Shown here piece by piece: positions 27,970 through 38,617 of a stretch of DNA of 64,000 bases. How positions within the stretch are numbered: the first letter of the stretch is position 1; each line of letters opens with the position of its first letter. Origin of the DNA: Acidovorax sp. Root219 (lineage in GTDB: Bacteria > Pseudomonadota > Gammaproteobacteria > Burkholderiales > Burkholderiaceae_C); the NCBI RefSeq assembly GCF_001428665.1, contig NZ_LMIJ01000003.1:39504-103503 (forward strand). The letters are read 5' to 3'. Under the pieces are notes generated by a model. That model saw nothing but the letters and a program-made list of their open reading frames with translations, was not told where the DNA came from and did not search any database. Position numbers and translations under genes: made by a program.

Positions 27970-28922
27970 GACGCGGACACCCGGGGATCGAACAGGGGAT
28001 AGCACAGGTCCACCACGAGGTTGACGAGCACGTAGATGGCGGCCGTGAACAGCAGGCAGCCCTGCACCACGGGGTAGTCGCGCGCAAAGATCGCATCCAC
28101 CAGCAGGCGGCCCAGGCCGGGCAGCGTGAACACCGTCTCCAGCACCGCGATGCCGCCCAAGAGGTTACCGAGTACCAGGCCGATCATGGTCCAGGTGGGC
28201 GCAAACGCATTGGGCAGCACGTGGCGCAGCAGCACCCGCCGCTCCGACAGGCCCTTGGCCCGCGCATGCGTCACGTACTCCAGGCGCAGCACCTCCACCG
28301 CGCTGGCACGCGCCATGCGGGTCAGGATGCCGAGCTCGATCAGCGCCAGCGTGATGGTCGGCAGGATCAGGAAGGTCAGCGCCGAGCGCCAGTCTTCGCT
28401 GAAGGGCACGTAGCCCACCACCGGCACCAAGCCGAGCTTGAGCCCGACGAAGAGCAGCAGCAGCAGGCCCAGCCAGAAGCTCGGAATGGACAGGAAGAAC
28501 GTGGCGGCGGCTACCACCATGGTGTCGAGCACGCTGTTCTGCTTCCACGCGGCCAGCAGGCCGGCGGGCACGGCCAGCAGCGCGGCCAGGGCTACCGCCA
28601 CGAGCACGATGGCGGCGCTTACCTGGAAGCGTTCGAGCAGCAGTGGCAGCACGGCCTCGCCACTGGTGATGGAGTGGCCCAGGTCACCCTGCAGCATCTT
28701 GCCCAGCCACAGCGTGAACTGCACTGGGATGGGCCGGTCGAGCCCGAACTGGGCATGCAGGTCGGCCAGTTGATCGGGCGTGGCACTGTCACCCAGGATG
28801 AGCAGCGCTGGATCGCCTGGCACCAGGCGCATGAGCACGAAGACCATCAGGCTCACGAGAAAGAGGGTCGGCAGCGTCCACAGCAGGCGCCGGCCGACGT
28901 AGAGGGGAAAGGAGGAACCCAT
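27966..28922 (-). CDS. Peptide-type ABC transporter permease, DppB-like
   Basis: The 318-residue permease starts YVGRRLLWTLPTLFLVSLMVFVLMRLVPGDPALL, the DppB/OppB signature. The EAA loop is LEYVTHARAKGLSERRVLLRHVLPNAFAP. It belongs to the operon encoding the C45 hydrolase, binding protein, DppB, DppC and fused ATPase. The start lies 32 bases after the end of the binding-protein gene. Confidence 0.94.
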   Translation of the reverse strand: MGSSFPLYVGRRLLWTLPTLFLVSLMVFVLMRLVPGDPALLILGDSATPDQLADLHAQFGLDRPIPVQFTLWLGKMLQGDLGHSITSGEAVLPLLLERFQVSAAIVLVAVALAALLAVPAGLLAAWKQNSVLDTMVVAAATFFLSIPSFWLGLLLLLFVGLKLGLVPVVGYVPFSEDWRSALTFLILPTITLALIELGILTRMARASAVEVLRLEYVTHARAKGLSERRVLLRHVLPNAFAPTWTMIGLVLGNLLGGIAVLETVFTLPGLGRLLVDAIFARDYPVVQGCLLFTAAIYVLVNLVVDLCYPLFDPRVSAS

Positions 28923-28954
28923 GGTGTGCGTACCAGGTCAGCAGGCCATCGGCT

Positions 28955-30532
28955 TCACGGAGCGCGCAGCGCCACGCCCCAGGCACGCGGTGTGCCCAGC
29001 GCCCAGCCCTTGTAACCCCTGGCGTACGAGCGGGCGGCGCTGGTGTTCACAGCCGAGTACATGAAGATCGCGGGCACGTCCTCGCGCATGCGGACTTCGA
29101 GCTTGTCGAACAGGGCCTGGCGCTGGGCTGCGTCGCTGGTCTCCATGCTCTTGGCCAGCAGTTCGTGGGCCAGGGGTTCGTCCCACACCTTGCGCGGCTG
29201 CTTGTCCTTGGGGCCGGTCACCATCTCGTACGAGAGCGCCGGATCCAGCCGGGCCGAGAAGGTGAAGGCCATGGCCTGGTAGTTGCCCTTGGTGTAGCGA
29301 TCGAGCAGCGTGGCCCAGTCGAGCACTTCCACTTCGGCCTTGATGCCGGCCTCCTGCACCATGGCCTGGGTCAGCACGGCGATGTTGAACACGCTGTTGT
29401 AGCGCTTGGTGGCCAGGATCTTGATGGGCTCGCCCTTGTAACCGGCCTCGGCCAGCAGCTTTTTGGCCAGCGCCAGGTTGCGCGGCGGCACCGCAGCCTG
29501 CGGCTTCTTGTAGAAGGCGCTGGGCGTGGGCACGACCGAGCGGCTGGGCGGGGCATTGCCCGAGGTGACGGCGGCCACCAGCTCGGGCATGTCCAGCGCG
29601 AGCGCGATGGCGCGGCGGATGCGCGCATCCTTGAGCAGCGGGTCGCGCGTCTGGAACAGCAGGCCCTGCACGTTCATGGTTGCCTGGGTCTCCATCAGCA
29701 CGTCCTTGCGCCCCTTGTACTCGGCCATGTCCTCATCGTTGATGTCGTAGTTCAGGTCGATGCCACCCGAGAACAGCGCGGCCTTGGCGGCCGAGGCATC
29801 GGGGATGATGACGAAGCGCACCTTGGGCGTCTCGGCGATCTTGGCGCCGGTGTTGCCATCGCGCGGGCCGGGCAGCGCCGCATAGCCGTCGTTGCGCAAG
29901 AGTTCGATGTACTGGCCGCGCTTCCACTCACCGAGCTTGTAGGGGCCGGTGGCCACGGGCTCGCGCCACTTGCCGTCGGCCTCAAGCGAACTGCGGTGGT
30001 AGATGCCCGTGCCGCCGCAGTCCACGCGCGCCAGCGTCGCCAGGAACAGGGCCGAGGGCTTGTCCAGCGTGTAGACCACGGTGGCCGCATCGGGCGCATC
30101 CACCTTGACCACCTTGGCCAGGCCACGCCCGTCGAACTCGGCCAGGCAGCGCCAGTTGTTGGCCGGGGCCATGTAGCGGTTCCAGGCGAAGAGCACGTCA
30201 TCGGCCGTGAGCGGAGCCCCGTTGTGGAACTTGACACCCTGGCGCAGCTTGAAGGTGTAGGTCTTGCCGTCGGCCGAGGGGGTGACCGACTGGGCCAGCA
30301 GCGGCGCCACGGAGGCGTCTTCGCGGTAGGCCACCAGGCCTTCGAGCACGTGCATCATCACCGCGTCGGTGTTGTTGTCGCGGTTGACGCCGGGGTCGGT
30401 GGAGCGGATGTCGGCATTCAGGCGGATGCGCAGGGTGTCGGCCTGCGGCTGGGCCTGGGCCAGGCCAACCGCGCAGCAGCCGGCGAGCATGGCCAGGCCT
30501 TGGGACAGCCAGCGCGAGGGGGCAGTAGTCAT
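28955..30532 (-). CDS. Periplasmic substrate-binding protein of the peptide-type ABC importer (SBP family 5)
   Basis: The 525-residue protein has a signal peptide (MLAGCCAVGLAQAQPQA). The SBP_bac_5 domain includes LEGLVAYREDASVAPLLAQSVTPSADGKTYTFKLRQGVKFHNGAPLTADDVLFAWNRYM. It captures the transported compound for the DppBC-like permeases. Family members bind peptides, but many take opines, glutathione or other amino compounds, so the ligand cannot be named. The neighbouring C45 hydrolase and omega-aminotransferase hint at an acylated amine or amino acid. Confidence 0.92.
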   Translation of the reverse strand: MTTAPSRWLSQGLAMLAGCCAVGLAQAQPQADTLRIRLNADIRSTDPGVNRDNNTDAVMMHVLEGLVAYREDASVAPLLAQSVTPSADGKTYTFKLRQGVKFHNGAPLTADDVLFAWNRYMAPANNWRCLAEFDGRGLAKVVKVDAPDAATVVYTLDKPSALFLATLARVDCGGTGIYHRSSLEADGKWREPVATGPYKLGEWKRGQYIELLRNDGYAALPGPRDGNTGAKIAETPKVRFVIIPDASAAKAALFSGGIDLNYDINDEDMAEYKGRKDVLMETQATMNVQGLLFQTRDPLLKDARIRRAIALALDMPELVAAVTSGNAPPSRSVVPTPSAFYKKPQAAVPPRNLALAKKLLAEAGYKGEPIKILATKRYNSVFNIAVLTQAMVQEAGIKAEVEVLDWATLLDRYTKGNYQAMAFTFSARLDPALSYEMVTGPKDKQPRKVWDEPLAHELLAKSMETSDAAQRQALFDKLEVRMREDVPAIFMYSAVNTSAARSYARGYKGWALGTPRAWGVALRAP

Positions 30533-30568
30533 CTCGGGGTCCTTTCTTCGTGGGGCAAGCGGGCGCGC

Positions 30569-31729
30569 TCAGGCCAGCGCCAGGTGGCGTTCCAGGTCCA
30601 GGCGGTAGGCCTCAAAGCGGCGGCTGAGCGCGGGCAGCATGGCGACTTCCATCTCGCCGAGGGCCGGCTCCATCACCACCATCGCCACCGTGGCCGAGAG
30701 GTTGCTGCTGGAGTTGGGGCGTGGCGGGCGGCACACCGACCAGGGCGACTGGAAGTCGTCGAACAGCGCGGCCTTGATGTGCTCGCGGGTGAGCGCGCCG
30801 ATGTGCGGCTCCACCAGGGCGCGCACGCGCAGGTCGCGGTACAGCGAATCGGGCGTGTTGACGATGCCCATGTCCTTGATCTTGGAGAGCGCAATCGGGC
30901 TCTGGAAGTGGTTGGCATGCACGATGACGCCGCGCTCGGGATGGATCTGGAAGGTCTCGTCCGGCGCGCACTCGAAGTCGATGGCCACGCCCGTGGCGTG
31001 CGAGACCATCACGTTGTTGGATGCCGACTTGGGCGTGCAGTACACGATGCGCATGGCCAGGGCCAATTGCACCTGCTCCAGCGCCTTGCGGCGCAACAGG
31101 GCCAGGGGCACGCCGAGCTGGCGGTAGTCACGGTCGGACTCCAGGTAGTTGGCCGTGATGGAGATGCCTGCAGAATTCATGCCCGAGCGCGCCATGCCGC
31201 CCGCCTCGGTGAAGGTCAGGATGTCCGGGCCGTCGTCGCGCAGCACGCGCAGCACCACGGCGGTCTCGGCGCACTCCGCCTTCCAGTCCCAGTTCTGCGC
31301 ATGGATCACGCGGCCAGAGGCGGTGGCCTCGGGCATCGCGACCACGCCGGTGCAGCCGTCGGGGTCGATCTGCGCGGGCTGGCCCTTGCGGCGGCGGTCG
31401 GCCAGCTTGAGGATCTCGGTGCGCGCATTGAGCATCACGATGGCCTCATACGACACACCGGCCCCCTCGGCAATGCCACGCATCTCGTCGAGGTAGGCGG
31501 CATCGAAGGCTTCGATGGTGGGCTCGAAAGTCTTCACCAGCGTGCCGATCTCGGGCCAGCCGAGTTGGCTGCCCTCCAGCTGGGTGGAGTAATGTGCGAT
31601 GCCGCGCAGGATGCGCGCCTTGGCCTGTTCGCCATACTGGCGGCCGCGCTCGCGCGGTGCACCGCGGACCTCGATCAACGGGCAGGAAGGGATGGGCTGG
31701 TCGGCGCCCCAAGGGAAAGTCTGGTCCAT
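30569..31729 (-). CDS. C45-family peptidase / acyl-CoA:6-aminopenicillanic-acid acyltransferase-like Ntn hydrolase
   Basis: The 386-residue protein resembles the C45 family (Penicillium acyltransferase). It has RGAPRERGRQYGEQAKARI, the autoprocessing site DGCTGVV with the predicted N-terminal nucleophile Cys126, and then IHAQNWDWKAE and GGMARSGMNSAGISITAN. Family members self-cleave before the cysteine and then hydrolyse or exchange N-acyl amides. Family character suggests deacylation of an imported N-acyl compound; that is an inference. It is the first gene of the minus-strand transporter operon and is divergent from the GntR regulator. No signal peptide is seen, so action is probably cytoplasmic after import. 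Confidence 0.82.
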   Translation of the reverse strand: MDQTFPWGADQPIPSCPLIEVRGAPRERGRQYGEQAKARILRGIAHYSTQLEGSQLGWPEIGTLVKTFEPTIEAFDAAYLDEMRGIAEGAGVSYEAIVMLNARTEILKLADRRRKGQPAQIDPDGCTGVVAMPEATASGRVIHAQNWDWKAECAETAVVLRVLRDDGPDILTFTEAGGMARSGMNSAGISITANYLESDRDYRQLGVPLALLRRKALEQVQLALAMRIVYCTPKSASNNVMVSHATGVAIDFECAPDETFQIHPERGVIVHANHFQSPIALSKIKDMGIVNTPDSLYRDLRVRALVEPHIGALTREHIKAALFDDFQSPWSVCRPPRPNSSSNLSATVAMVVMEPALGEMEVAMLPALSRRFEAYRLDLERHLALA

Positions 31730-31769
31730 GGCGATGGGTGGAGTGAGCGATCATTGATCGATGGACTGA

Positions 31770-31798
31770 ATTGTATTTTGTAGAATAAAAAACATCAA
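31770..31798 (-). promoter_or_regulatory. Promoter and candidate GntR operator of the C45/ABC operon
   Basis: On the minus strand, TTGATG (plus positions 31793-31798) and TACAAT (31770-31775) are separated by exactly 17 bases. The spacer reads TTTTTTATTCTACAAAA. Nearly the same string occurs in the promoter of the aminotransferase operon at 32722-32750. A separate palindrome, GATCATTGATC, lies nearby at 31749-31759. The shared element is the best candidate for a site bound by the GntR protein encoded between the two promoters. Confidence 0.6.
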
Positions 31799-31810
31799 CT
31801 GTTTCTGACT

Positions 31811-32686
31811 ATGGTTTCTACCCCCCTGCATCTGGAACTGGCAGACCGCATCAGCCGCCTCATCCACGAGGACGGCCTGGCGGCCGGTGCGCGCCTCAAC
31901 GAAAACCAGCTCGCCGAGCGCCTGGGCGTCTCGCGCACGCCGGTGCGTGCTGCGCTCGACCACCTCGCGCAGCAGGGCTTTGCCGAGCGCAAGCCGCACC
32001 GCGGGGTGGAGCTGCTGCGCGTGCCGCCCCTGCCCGCCCCCGCCCGCGAGGCGGCCGATGGCAGCGACGAGCTGCTGCGGCGCATTGCCTACGACCGCCA
32101 GCACGGCAACCTGGGCGAGTACGTCTCCGAGAAGGAGCTGATGGAGGCCTACGACCTGGGCCGCCCGGCCATCCGCAATGCGCTGGAGCGCCTGGCCGAC
32201 CTGGGCGCCATCGAGCCCAAGCTCGGCTATGGCTGGCGCTTTGCCACGGGCGCCTGGGACGCTAGCGTGCGCCACGAGAGCTACCGCTACCGCATGGTGA
32301 TCGAGCCGGCCGCCATCCGCGAGCCCGGCTTTGCGCTGCCGCCCCCCTGGGCGCAGGACATGCGCCGCCAGCACGAGGAGTTTCTGCGCACGCTGTCGGA
32401 GGATTCGTCGAGCATCGCCTTCTTCGAGATGAACGCCGCCTTCCACGAGGGCGTGGCCGCCGCATCGGGCAACCGTTTCTTCCATATGGACATCCAGCGC
32501 CAGAACCGCCTGCGCCGCCTGTCCAACTACGACTGGAAGTACGGACCCGAGCGCATGCAGGTGAACTGCCGCGAGCACCTGGAGATGCTCGACCGCCTGC
32601 AGGCCGGCGACACGGAACTGGCTGCCCTGTTGATGCAGCGCCATCTGGATGTCGCCAGCCGCCTGCGCCCTCCCGGCAAAGCCTGA
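31811..32686 (+). CDS. GntR-family regulator with two winged helices and an FCD-like ligand domain
   Basis: The 291-residue protein has a first winged helix (RISRLIHEDGLAAGARLNENQLAERLGVSRTPVRAALDHL), then a second winged-helix-like segment (SEKELMEAYDLGRPAIRNALERLADLGAIEP, about residues 95-140). A C-terminal helical FCD-type domain (HEEFLRTLSEDSSSIAFFEMNAAFHEGVAAAS) ends the protein. Normal FadR-type GntR proteins have one wing. It lies between two divergent promoters that share an operator-like element, so it probably controls both the transporter/hydrolase operon and the aminotransferase operon, with a pathway compound as effector. Confidence 0.87.
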   Translation: MVSTPLHLELADRISRLIHEDGLAAGARLNENQLAERLGVSRTPVRAALDHLAQQGFAERKPHRGVELLRVPPLPAPAREAADGSDELLRRIAYDRQHGNLGEYVSEKELMEAYDLGRPAIRNALERLADLGAIEPKLGYGWRFATGAWDASVRHESYRYRMVIEPAAIREPGFALPPPWAQDMRRQHEEFLRTLSEDSSSIAFFEMNAAFHEGVAAASGNRFFHMDIQRQNRLRRLSNYDWKYGPERMQVNCREHLEMLDRLQAGDTELAALLMQRHLDVASRLRPPGKA

Positions 32687-32721
32687 GCGGGCGCAGTGCG
32701 CGAAGGCTTCATGTCGGTGTA

Positions 32722-32750
32722 TTGATTTTTGTTAAAACAAAAAACATAAT
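32722..32750 (+). promoter_or_regulatory. Promoter and candidate GntR operator of the aminotransferase/ALDH operon
   Basis: TTGATT (32722-32727) and CATAAT (32745-32750) are 17 bases apart. A perfect inverted repeat, TTTTTGTT-AA-AACAAAAA (32726-32743), fills the spacer. Read on the minus strand it closely matches the element before the C45 gene, both containing ATGTTTTTT followed by TT and ACAAAA. Binding there would block RNA polymerase, consistent with a repressor. Confidence 0.6.
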
Positions 32751-32833
32751 AGAAGGCATGCAGGGGACGATGCCGCCATGGCGGGCACGCGGCTCCCTGC
32801 GCTTCCCTGTGCAGCACCCACCGAAAGCCCCTC

Positions 32834-34159
<1,326 letters not shown>

Positions 34160-34169
34160 AGCGAGCGCC

Positions 34170-35611
34170 ATGCAGCAGCACCTGAATTTCTACATCGATG
34201 GCGCCTGGACGCCCGCGCTGGGCACCCGCACGCAGGACGTCGTGGACCCCTTTACCGAGCAGCCCGTGGCGCGCATTGCGCTGGGCGATGCGCGCGACCT
34301 GGACCGCGCCGTGCCGCCGCGCGCCGCGCCTTCCCCGCATGGGCGGCGCACAGCCGCGAGCAGCGACTGGCCGTGCTGCACGCGGTGATTGCCGCCTACG
34401 AGCGCCGCATGGACGAGATTGCCATGGCCATCTCACTCGAGATGGGTGCACCTATCACACTGGCCCGCCAGGCCCATGCAGTGGCCGGCCTGTCGCACCT
34501 GCGCCAGACCGCAGAGGTGCTGGCGGGCTATGCCTTCGACGAGGTGGTGAACCGCACCCGCGTGGCGCGCGAACCCATCGGCGTGTGCGGCCTGATCACG
34601 CCGTGGAACTGGCCCATGAACCAGATCGCCTGCAAGGTGGCGCCCGCGCTGGCCGCGGGCTGCACCGTGGTGCTCAAGCCCAGCGAGACGGCGCCGCTGT
34701 CGGCCCTGCTGTTCGCGCAGGTGCTGCACGAAGCGGGCGTGCCACCCGGCGTGTTCAACCTGGTCAACGGCGACGGGCCGGGCGTGGGCGCAGCCATGGC
34801 GGCGCATGCGGACATCGACATGGTTTCCTTCACCGGCTCCACGCGCGCCGGCGTGGCCGTGGCCAAGGCGGCGGCCGACACGGTCAAACGCGTGGCGCAG
34901 GAACTGGGCGGCAAGTCGCCCTGCATTGTGGTGGACGGCGTGGACCTGCCGGCCACCATACGCCAGGCGGCGCTGCAGTGCTTTCGCAACACCGGGCAGT
35001 CGTGCAATGCGCCCACGCGCCTGCTGGTGCCGGGGCACCTGCACGACGCGGCCACGGCCATCGCGGTGGACGTGGCGCAGTCGCTGCGCATGGGCGACCC
35101 GCGCGACGCGGCCACCACGCTCGGGCCCGTGGCCAACGCGGTGCAGTACGCCAAGGTGCGCGAGTGCATTGCCAACGGCCTGCACGAAGGGGCCCGACTC
35201 GCCACCGGCGGCCTTGCCCGGCCTGCGGGCCTGGACCAGGGCTACTTCGTGCTGCCCACGGTGTTTGCCAATGTGCGCAACACCATGGCCATTGCGCGCG
35301 AGGAGATCTTCGGCCCGGTGCTCTGCATCCTGCCGTACGGCACCGAGGAAGAGGCCGTTGCGATCGCCAACGACACGGTCTACGGCCTGTCGGCCTATGT
35401 AAGCGCGCCCGACCTGGCCCACGCCCGCCGCATCGCCCGCCGCCTGCGCGCCGGCATGGTGCACCTCAATGGCGCACGGGCCGACCACGCAGCGCCCTTC
35501 GGCGGCTACCGGCAGTCGGGCAACGGCCGCGAGTGGGGGCGCATGGGCTTCGAGGAGTACCTGGAGGCCAAGTCCATGTTCGGGTACGAGGAGGAAGTGA
35601 CCACCCCCTGA
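34170..35611 (+). pseudogene. NAD(P)+-dependent aldehyde dehydrogenase, disrupted by a -1 frameshift near 34313
   Basis: The frame from the ATG at 34170 (MQQHLNFYIDGAWTPALGT) reads family-like sequence to RDLDRAV and then becomes nonsense, stopping at 34388. From about 34313 a second frame continues with AARRAFPAWAAHSREQRLA and runs to 35611 with all ALDH landmarks: ITPWNWP, the Glu-containing QELGGKSPC, and the catalytic cysteine in GQSCNAPTR. Inserting one G at 34313-34314 (GTG-CC to GTG-GCC) restores a full-length protein of about 480 residues. So a single base is missing, either a real mutation or a sequencing error in a GC-rich run. It follows the aminotransferase by 10 bases in one operon. 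Confidence 0.85.
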
Positions 35612-35635
35612 GCCGCTTTCGCGCCTCAGGGGGTG
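35602..35635. terminator. Hairpin between convergent ALDH and SpoVR genes
   Basis: CACCCCCTGAG (35602-35612) pairs with CTCAGGGGGTG (35625-35635). The left arm contains the ALDH stop codon. There is no T-run on either side, so it may end transcription with Rho or simply protect 3' ends. Confidence 0.55.
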
Positions 35636-35642
35636 CTTCAGC

Positions 35643-37274
35643 TCATTCCGCGGGCGCGGGCACCGAGTGCAGCATCACCGGGTGGTTGCCGTAGGCGTCC
35701 ACGCCCTCGATCTGCACGCCAAAGCCCCACAGCCGTGCCACATGCCGCAGCACCTCCTGTGTGCCGTCGGCCAGCGGGCGGCCCTGGTACTGGGTGTGGC
35801 GCAAGGTCAGGCTGCGGTCGCCGCGCAGGTTCACATTCCACACCTGGATGTTGGGCTCGCGCGTGCCCAGGTCGTACTGCTGCGACAGCAGTTGGCGCAG
35901 GTTGCGGTAGCCGTTTTCGTCGTGGATCTCGCTGACCAGCAGCTCGCTCTGGCGCGTGTCGTCGTGCAGGGCGAACAGGCGCATCTCGCGCATCAGGTGC
36001 GGGCTCAGGTACTGGCCGATGAAGCTCTCGTCCTTGAAGTTGCGCATGGCATGGTCGAGCGCGGGCAGCCAGGGGGTGCCGGCGATATCGGGGAACCATT
36101 GCCGGTCTTCGGCCGTCGGGTTCTGGCAGATGCGCTGGATGTCGCGGTACATGCCGAAACCCAGTGCGTAGGGGTTGATGCCGCTGTAGGCGCGGTGCCC
36201 CACGGGGGGCTGGAAGATGACGTTGGTGTGCGAGCCCAGCCACTCCATCATCACCCCGTCGCTGAGGTAGCCCTCGTCGTACAGCGAATTGAGCAGGGTG
36301 TAGTGCCAGAAGGTGGCCCAGCCTTCGTTCATGACCTGGCTCTGGCGCTGGGGGTAGAAATACTGCGCGATCTTGCGCACGATGCGCACGATCTCGCGCT
36401 GCCAGGGCTCCAGCAGCGGCGCATGCTTCTCGATGAAGTACAGGATGTTTTCCTGCGGCTCCTGCGGAAAGCGGTTGTGCTCCAGCGCCGCGCCGTCCTT
36501 GCCGGGGCGCGTGGGCAGGGTGCGCCACAGGTCGTTGACCTGCTGCTGGGCATAGGCCTCGCGCTGCGCGCGCTCCAGGCGCTCGCGCGCCAGGTTCTTC
36601 TTGGAGGGGCGGCGATAGCGGTCCACGCCGAAGTTGGCCAGCGCGTGGCACGAGTCCATGAGCCGCTCCACCTCGTCGAAGCCGTAGCGCTCCTCGCACT
36701 GGGCCACGTAGTCCTTGGCGTAGACCAGGTAGTCGATGATGGAGGAGGCGTCCGTCCACATGCGAAACAGGTAGTTGCCCTTGAAGAAGCTGTTGTGCCC
36801 GTAGGCGGCATGGGCGATCACCAGGGCCTGCATGGCCGTGGTGTTCTCCTCCATCAGGTAGCTGATGCAGGGGTTGGAGTTGATGACGATCTCGTAGGCC
36901 AGGCCCATGTGGCCGCGCCGGTAGCGCCGCTCGGTGGCCAAAAATTCCTTGCCGTAGCTCCAGTGGCGGTAGTTCACCGGCATGCCCACGCTGGAATAGG
37001 CATCCATCATCTGCTCGGCGGTGATGACTTCGAGCTGGTTGGGGTAGGTGTCGAGGCCGAAGCGCTCGGCGGTGGCGGCGATCGCCGCGTGGTAGCGCTC
37101 GATCAGCTCGAAGGTCCAGTCGCTCGGATCGGGCAATGGCTGCGCGGGTCGCGCCCCGGCGGGCAGGGGCTGCTCGGGCACGGTGCGGTGGCGGCGCTCA
37201 CCGACGACCGCGGTCTTCCAGGGGTTGTCGCGCAGGCGCCGCTCCAGCACCGGGTACTGGGCCATGTGGTTCAT
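35643..37274 (-). CDS. SpoVR family protein
   Basis: The 543-residue cytoplasmic protein belongs to the SpoVR/YcgB family, with MNHMAQYPVLERRLRDNPWK..., PSDWTFELIERYHAAIAATAERFGLDTYPNQLEVI, HMGLAYEIVINSNPCISYLMEENT and QVMNEGWATFWHYTLLNSLYDEGYL. Its biochemical role is unknown, although in Bacillus SpoVR is linked to the spore cortex and in Proteobacteria it travels with PrkA and YeaH. Here the start ATG overlaps the yeaH stop as TGATG. It is the last gene of prkA-yeaH-spoVR. Confidence 0.93.
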   Translation of the reverse strand: MNHMAQYPVLERRLRDNPWKTAVVGERRHRTVPEQPLPAGARPAQPLPDPSDWTFELIERYHAAIAATAERFGLDTYPNQLEVITAEQMMDAYSSVGMPVNYRHWSYGKEFLATERRYRRGHMGLAYEIVINSNPCISYLMEENTTAMQALVIAHAAYGHNSFFKGNYLFRMWTDASSIIDYLVYAKDYVAQCEERYGFDEVERLMDSCHALANFGVDRYRRPSKKNLARERLERAQREAYAQQQVNDLWRTLPTRPGKDGAALEHNRFPQEPQENILYFIEKHAPLLEPWQREIVRIVRKIAQYFYPQRQSQVMNEGWATFWHYTLLNSLYDEGYLSDGVMMEWLGSHTNVIFQPPVGHRAYSGINPYALGFGMYRDIQRICQNPTAEDRQWFPDIAGTPWLPALDHAMRNFKDESFIGQYLSPHLMREMRLFALHDDTRQSELLVSEIHDENGYRNLRQLLSQQYDLGTREPNIQVWNVNLRGDRSLTLRHTQYQGRPLADGTQEVLRHVARLWGFGVQIEGVDAYGNHPVMLHSVPAPAE

Positions 37275-38542
37275 CACTGCACCCCCTCTTTCTTGAAGAG
37301 GTCGCGGAACACGGGATAGATGTCGCCCGGCTCGGAGACCTTGCGCATGGCGAAGTGGGAAAACTGCGACTGCAGCTGGCTGTACTCCTCCCACAGGTTC
37401 TGCTCTTCCTGGGCCACCTGCACATAGGCAAAGTAGCGCACCAGCGGCAGTATCCGGTCCACCAGCAGGCTGCGGCAATTGCCGCTGTCGTTGGTGAAGT
37501 TGTCGCCATCGCTGGCCTGGGCGGCGTAGATGTTCCAGTCCCCCGCAGGGTAACGCGCGCGGATGATCTGGTCGAGCAGCACCAGCGCGCTGCTGACCAC
37601 CGTGCCGCCGCTCTCGGTGGAGTGAAAGAACTGCTCCTCGCTGACCTCGGCGGCCTGCGTGTGGTGGCGGATGAAGACGATGTCGATCTTCTCGTAGTGC
37701 CGCGTGAGGAACAGGTACAGCAGGATGAAAAAGCGCTTGGCCAGGTCCTTGCGCGCCTGGTCCATGGAGCCCGAGACGTCCATCAGGCAGAACATCACCG
37801 CCTGGCTGTTGGGCACCGGCACCTGCACGCGGGAGCGAAAGCGCAGGTCGATGGGGTCCAGGTAAGGAATGCGGCCGGTGCGTGCCTTGAGCTCATCGAT
37901 GCGCAGCCGCAGCGCTGCCGCCTCGTCACTGGCGCCCTGGCCTTCTTCCACCAGGGCATCGAGCTGCACCTGCAGAGCCGCCCGTTCGCGTTGCGCCGAC
38001 TGGCCCAGCGCGATGCGCCGCCCCAGCGCCCCGCGCATGGTGCGCAGCACCGCCAGGTTGTTGGGAATGCCGTTCTGGCTGTAGCCGGCCCGGCGCGGCT
38101 TGTACTTCGGGGTCTCGCCGATGTGCGTGCGCAGCAGGTTGGGCAGCGCCAGGTCCTCGAAGAAGAGCTGCATGAACTCTTCCTTGGTCAGGGTGAAGGT
38201 GAAGTCGTCCTCCCCCTCCCCGCTGTCGCTGGCCTGCGAGCCGCCACCGCCCCCCGCCCCGCCCTGGGGCCGCTGGATGCGGTCGCCGCGCACATGCTCC
38301 GCGTTGCCCGGGTGCACCATGTCGCGGATGCCGCCCTGGCCATGGTGGAACACCGGCTCGCCGATGTCCTTTTTGGGAATGGTGATGCTCTCGGCCTGCT
38401 CGATGTCACGGATGCCGCGCTGCGAAACCGCACGGCGCACGCTCTCGGCGATCTGCTCCTTGAAGCGTCGCACGAAACGTTCGCGGTTACCCACCGATTT
38501 GTTCTTGCCGGCGAGCCTGCGGTCGATGATTTGCAATGCCAT
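37274..38542 (-). CDS. YeaH/DUF444 family protein with von Willebrand A-like domain
   Basis: The 422-residue protein opens MALQIIDRRLAGKNKSVGNRERFVRRFKEQI, has a glycine-rich linker (GGAGGGGGS, about 95-103) and a C-terminal VWA-like domain with the MIDAS motif DVSGSM and TESGGTVVSSALVLLDQII. This is the standard YeaH architecture. In enteric bacteria YeaH acts with the kinase YeaG in the response to nitrogen starvation and stationary phase. The gene sits between prkA and spoVR. Confidence 0.93.
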   Translation of the reverse strand: MALQIIDRRLAGKNKSVGNRERFVRRFKEQIAESVRRAVSQRGIRDIEQAESITIPKKDIGEPVFHHGQGGIRDMVHPGNAEHVRGDRIQRPQGGAGGGGGSQASDSGEGEDDFTFTLTKEEFMQLFFEDLALPNLLRTHIGETPKYKPRRAGYSQNGIPNNLAVLRTMRGALGRRIALGQSAQRERAALQVQLDALVEEGQGASDEAAALRLRIDELKARTGRIPYLDPIDLRFRSRVQVPVPNSQAVMFCLMDVSGSMDQARKDLAKRFFILLYLFLTRHYEKIDIVFIRHHTQAAEVSEEQFFHSTESGGTVVSSALVLLDQIIRARYPAGDWNIYAAQASDGDNFTNDSGNCRSLLVDRILPLVRYFAYVQVAQEEQNLWEEYSQLQSQFSHFAMRKVSEPGDIYPVFRDLFKKEGVQ

Positions 38543-38617
38543 CCCTTGCCCCCATCATGGGCCAGCGCACCGGTGGGATGCACTGGCAAAACCTTCAAGA
38601 GCCTGTTGGCCGCTGCG

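Noticed and set aside
34373..35611. A separate short aldehyde dehydrogenase starting MLHAVIAAY
   Set aside because: It lacks the N-terminal domain, which is found in the adjacent frame; a single-base frameshift explains both parts.
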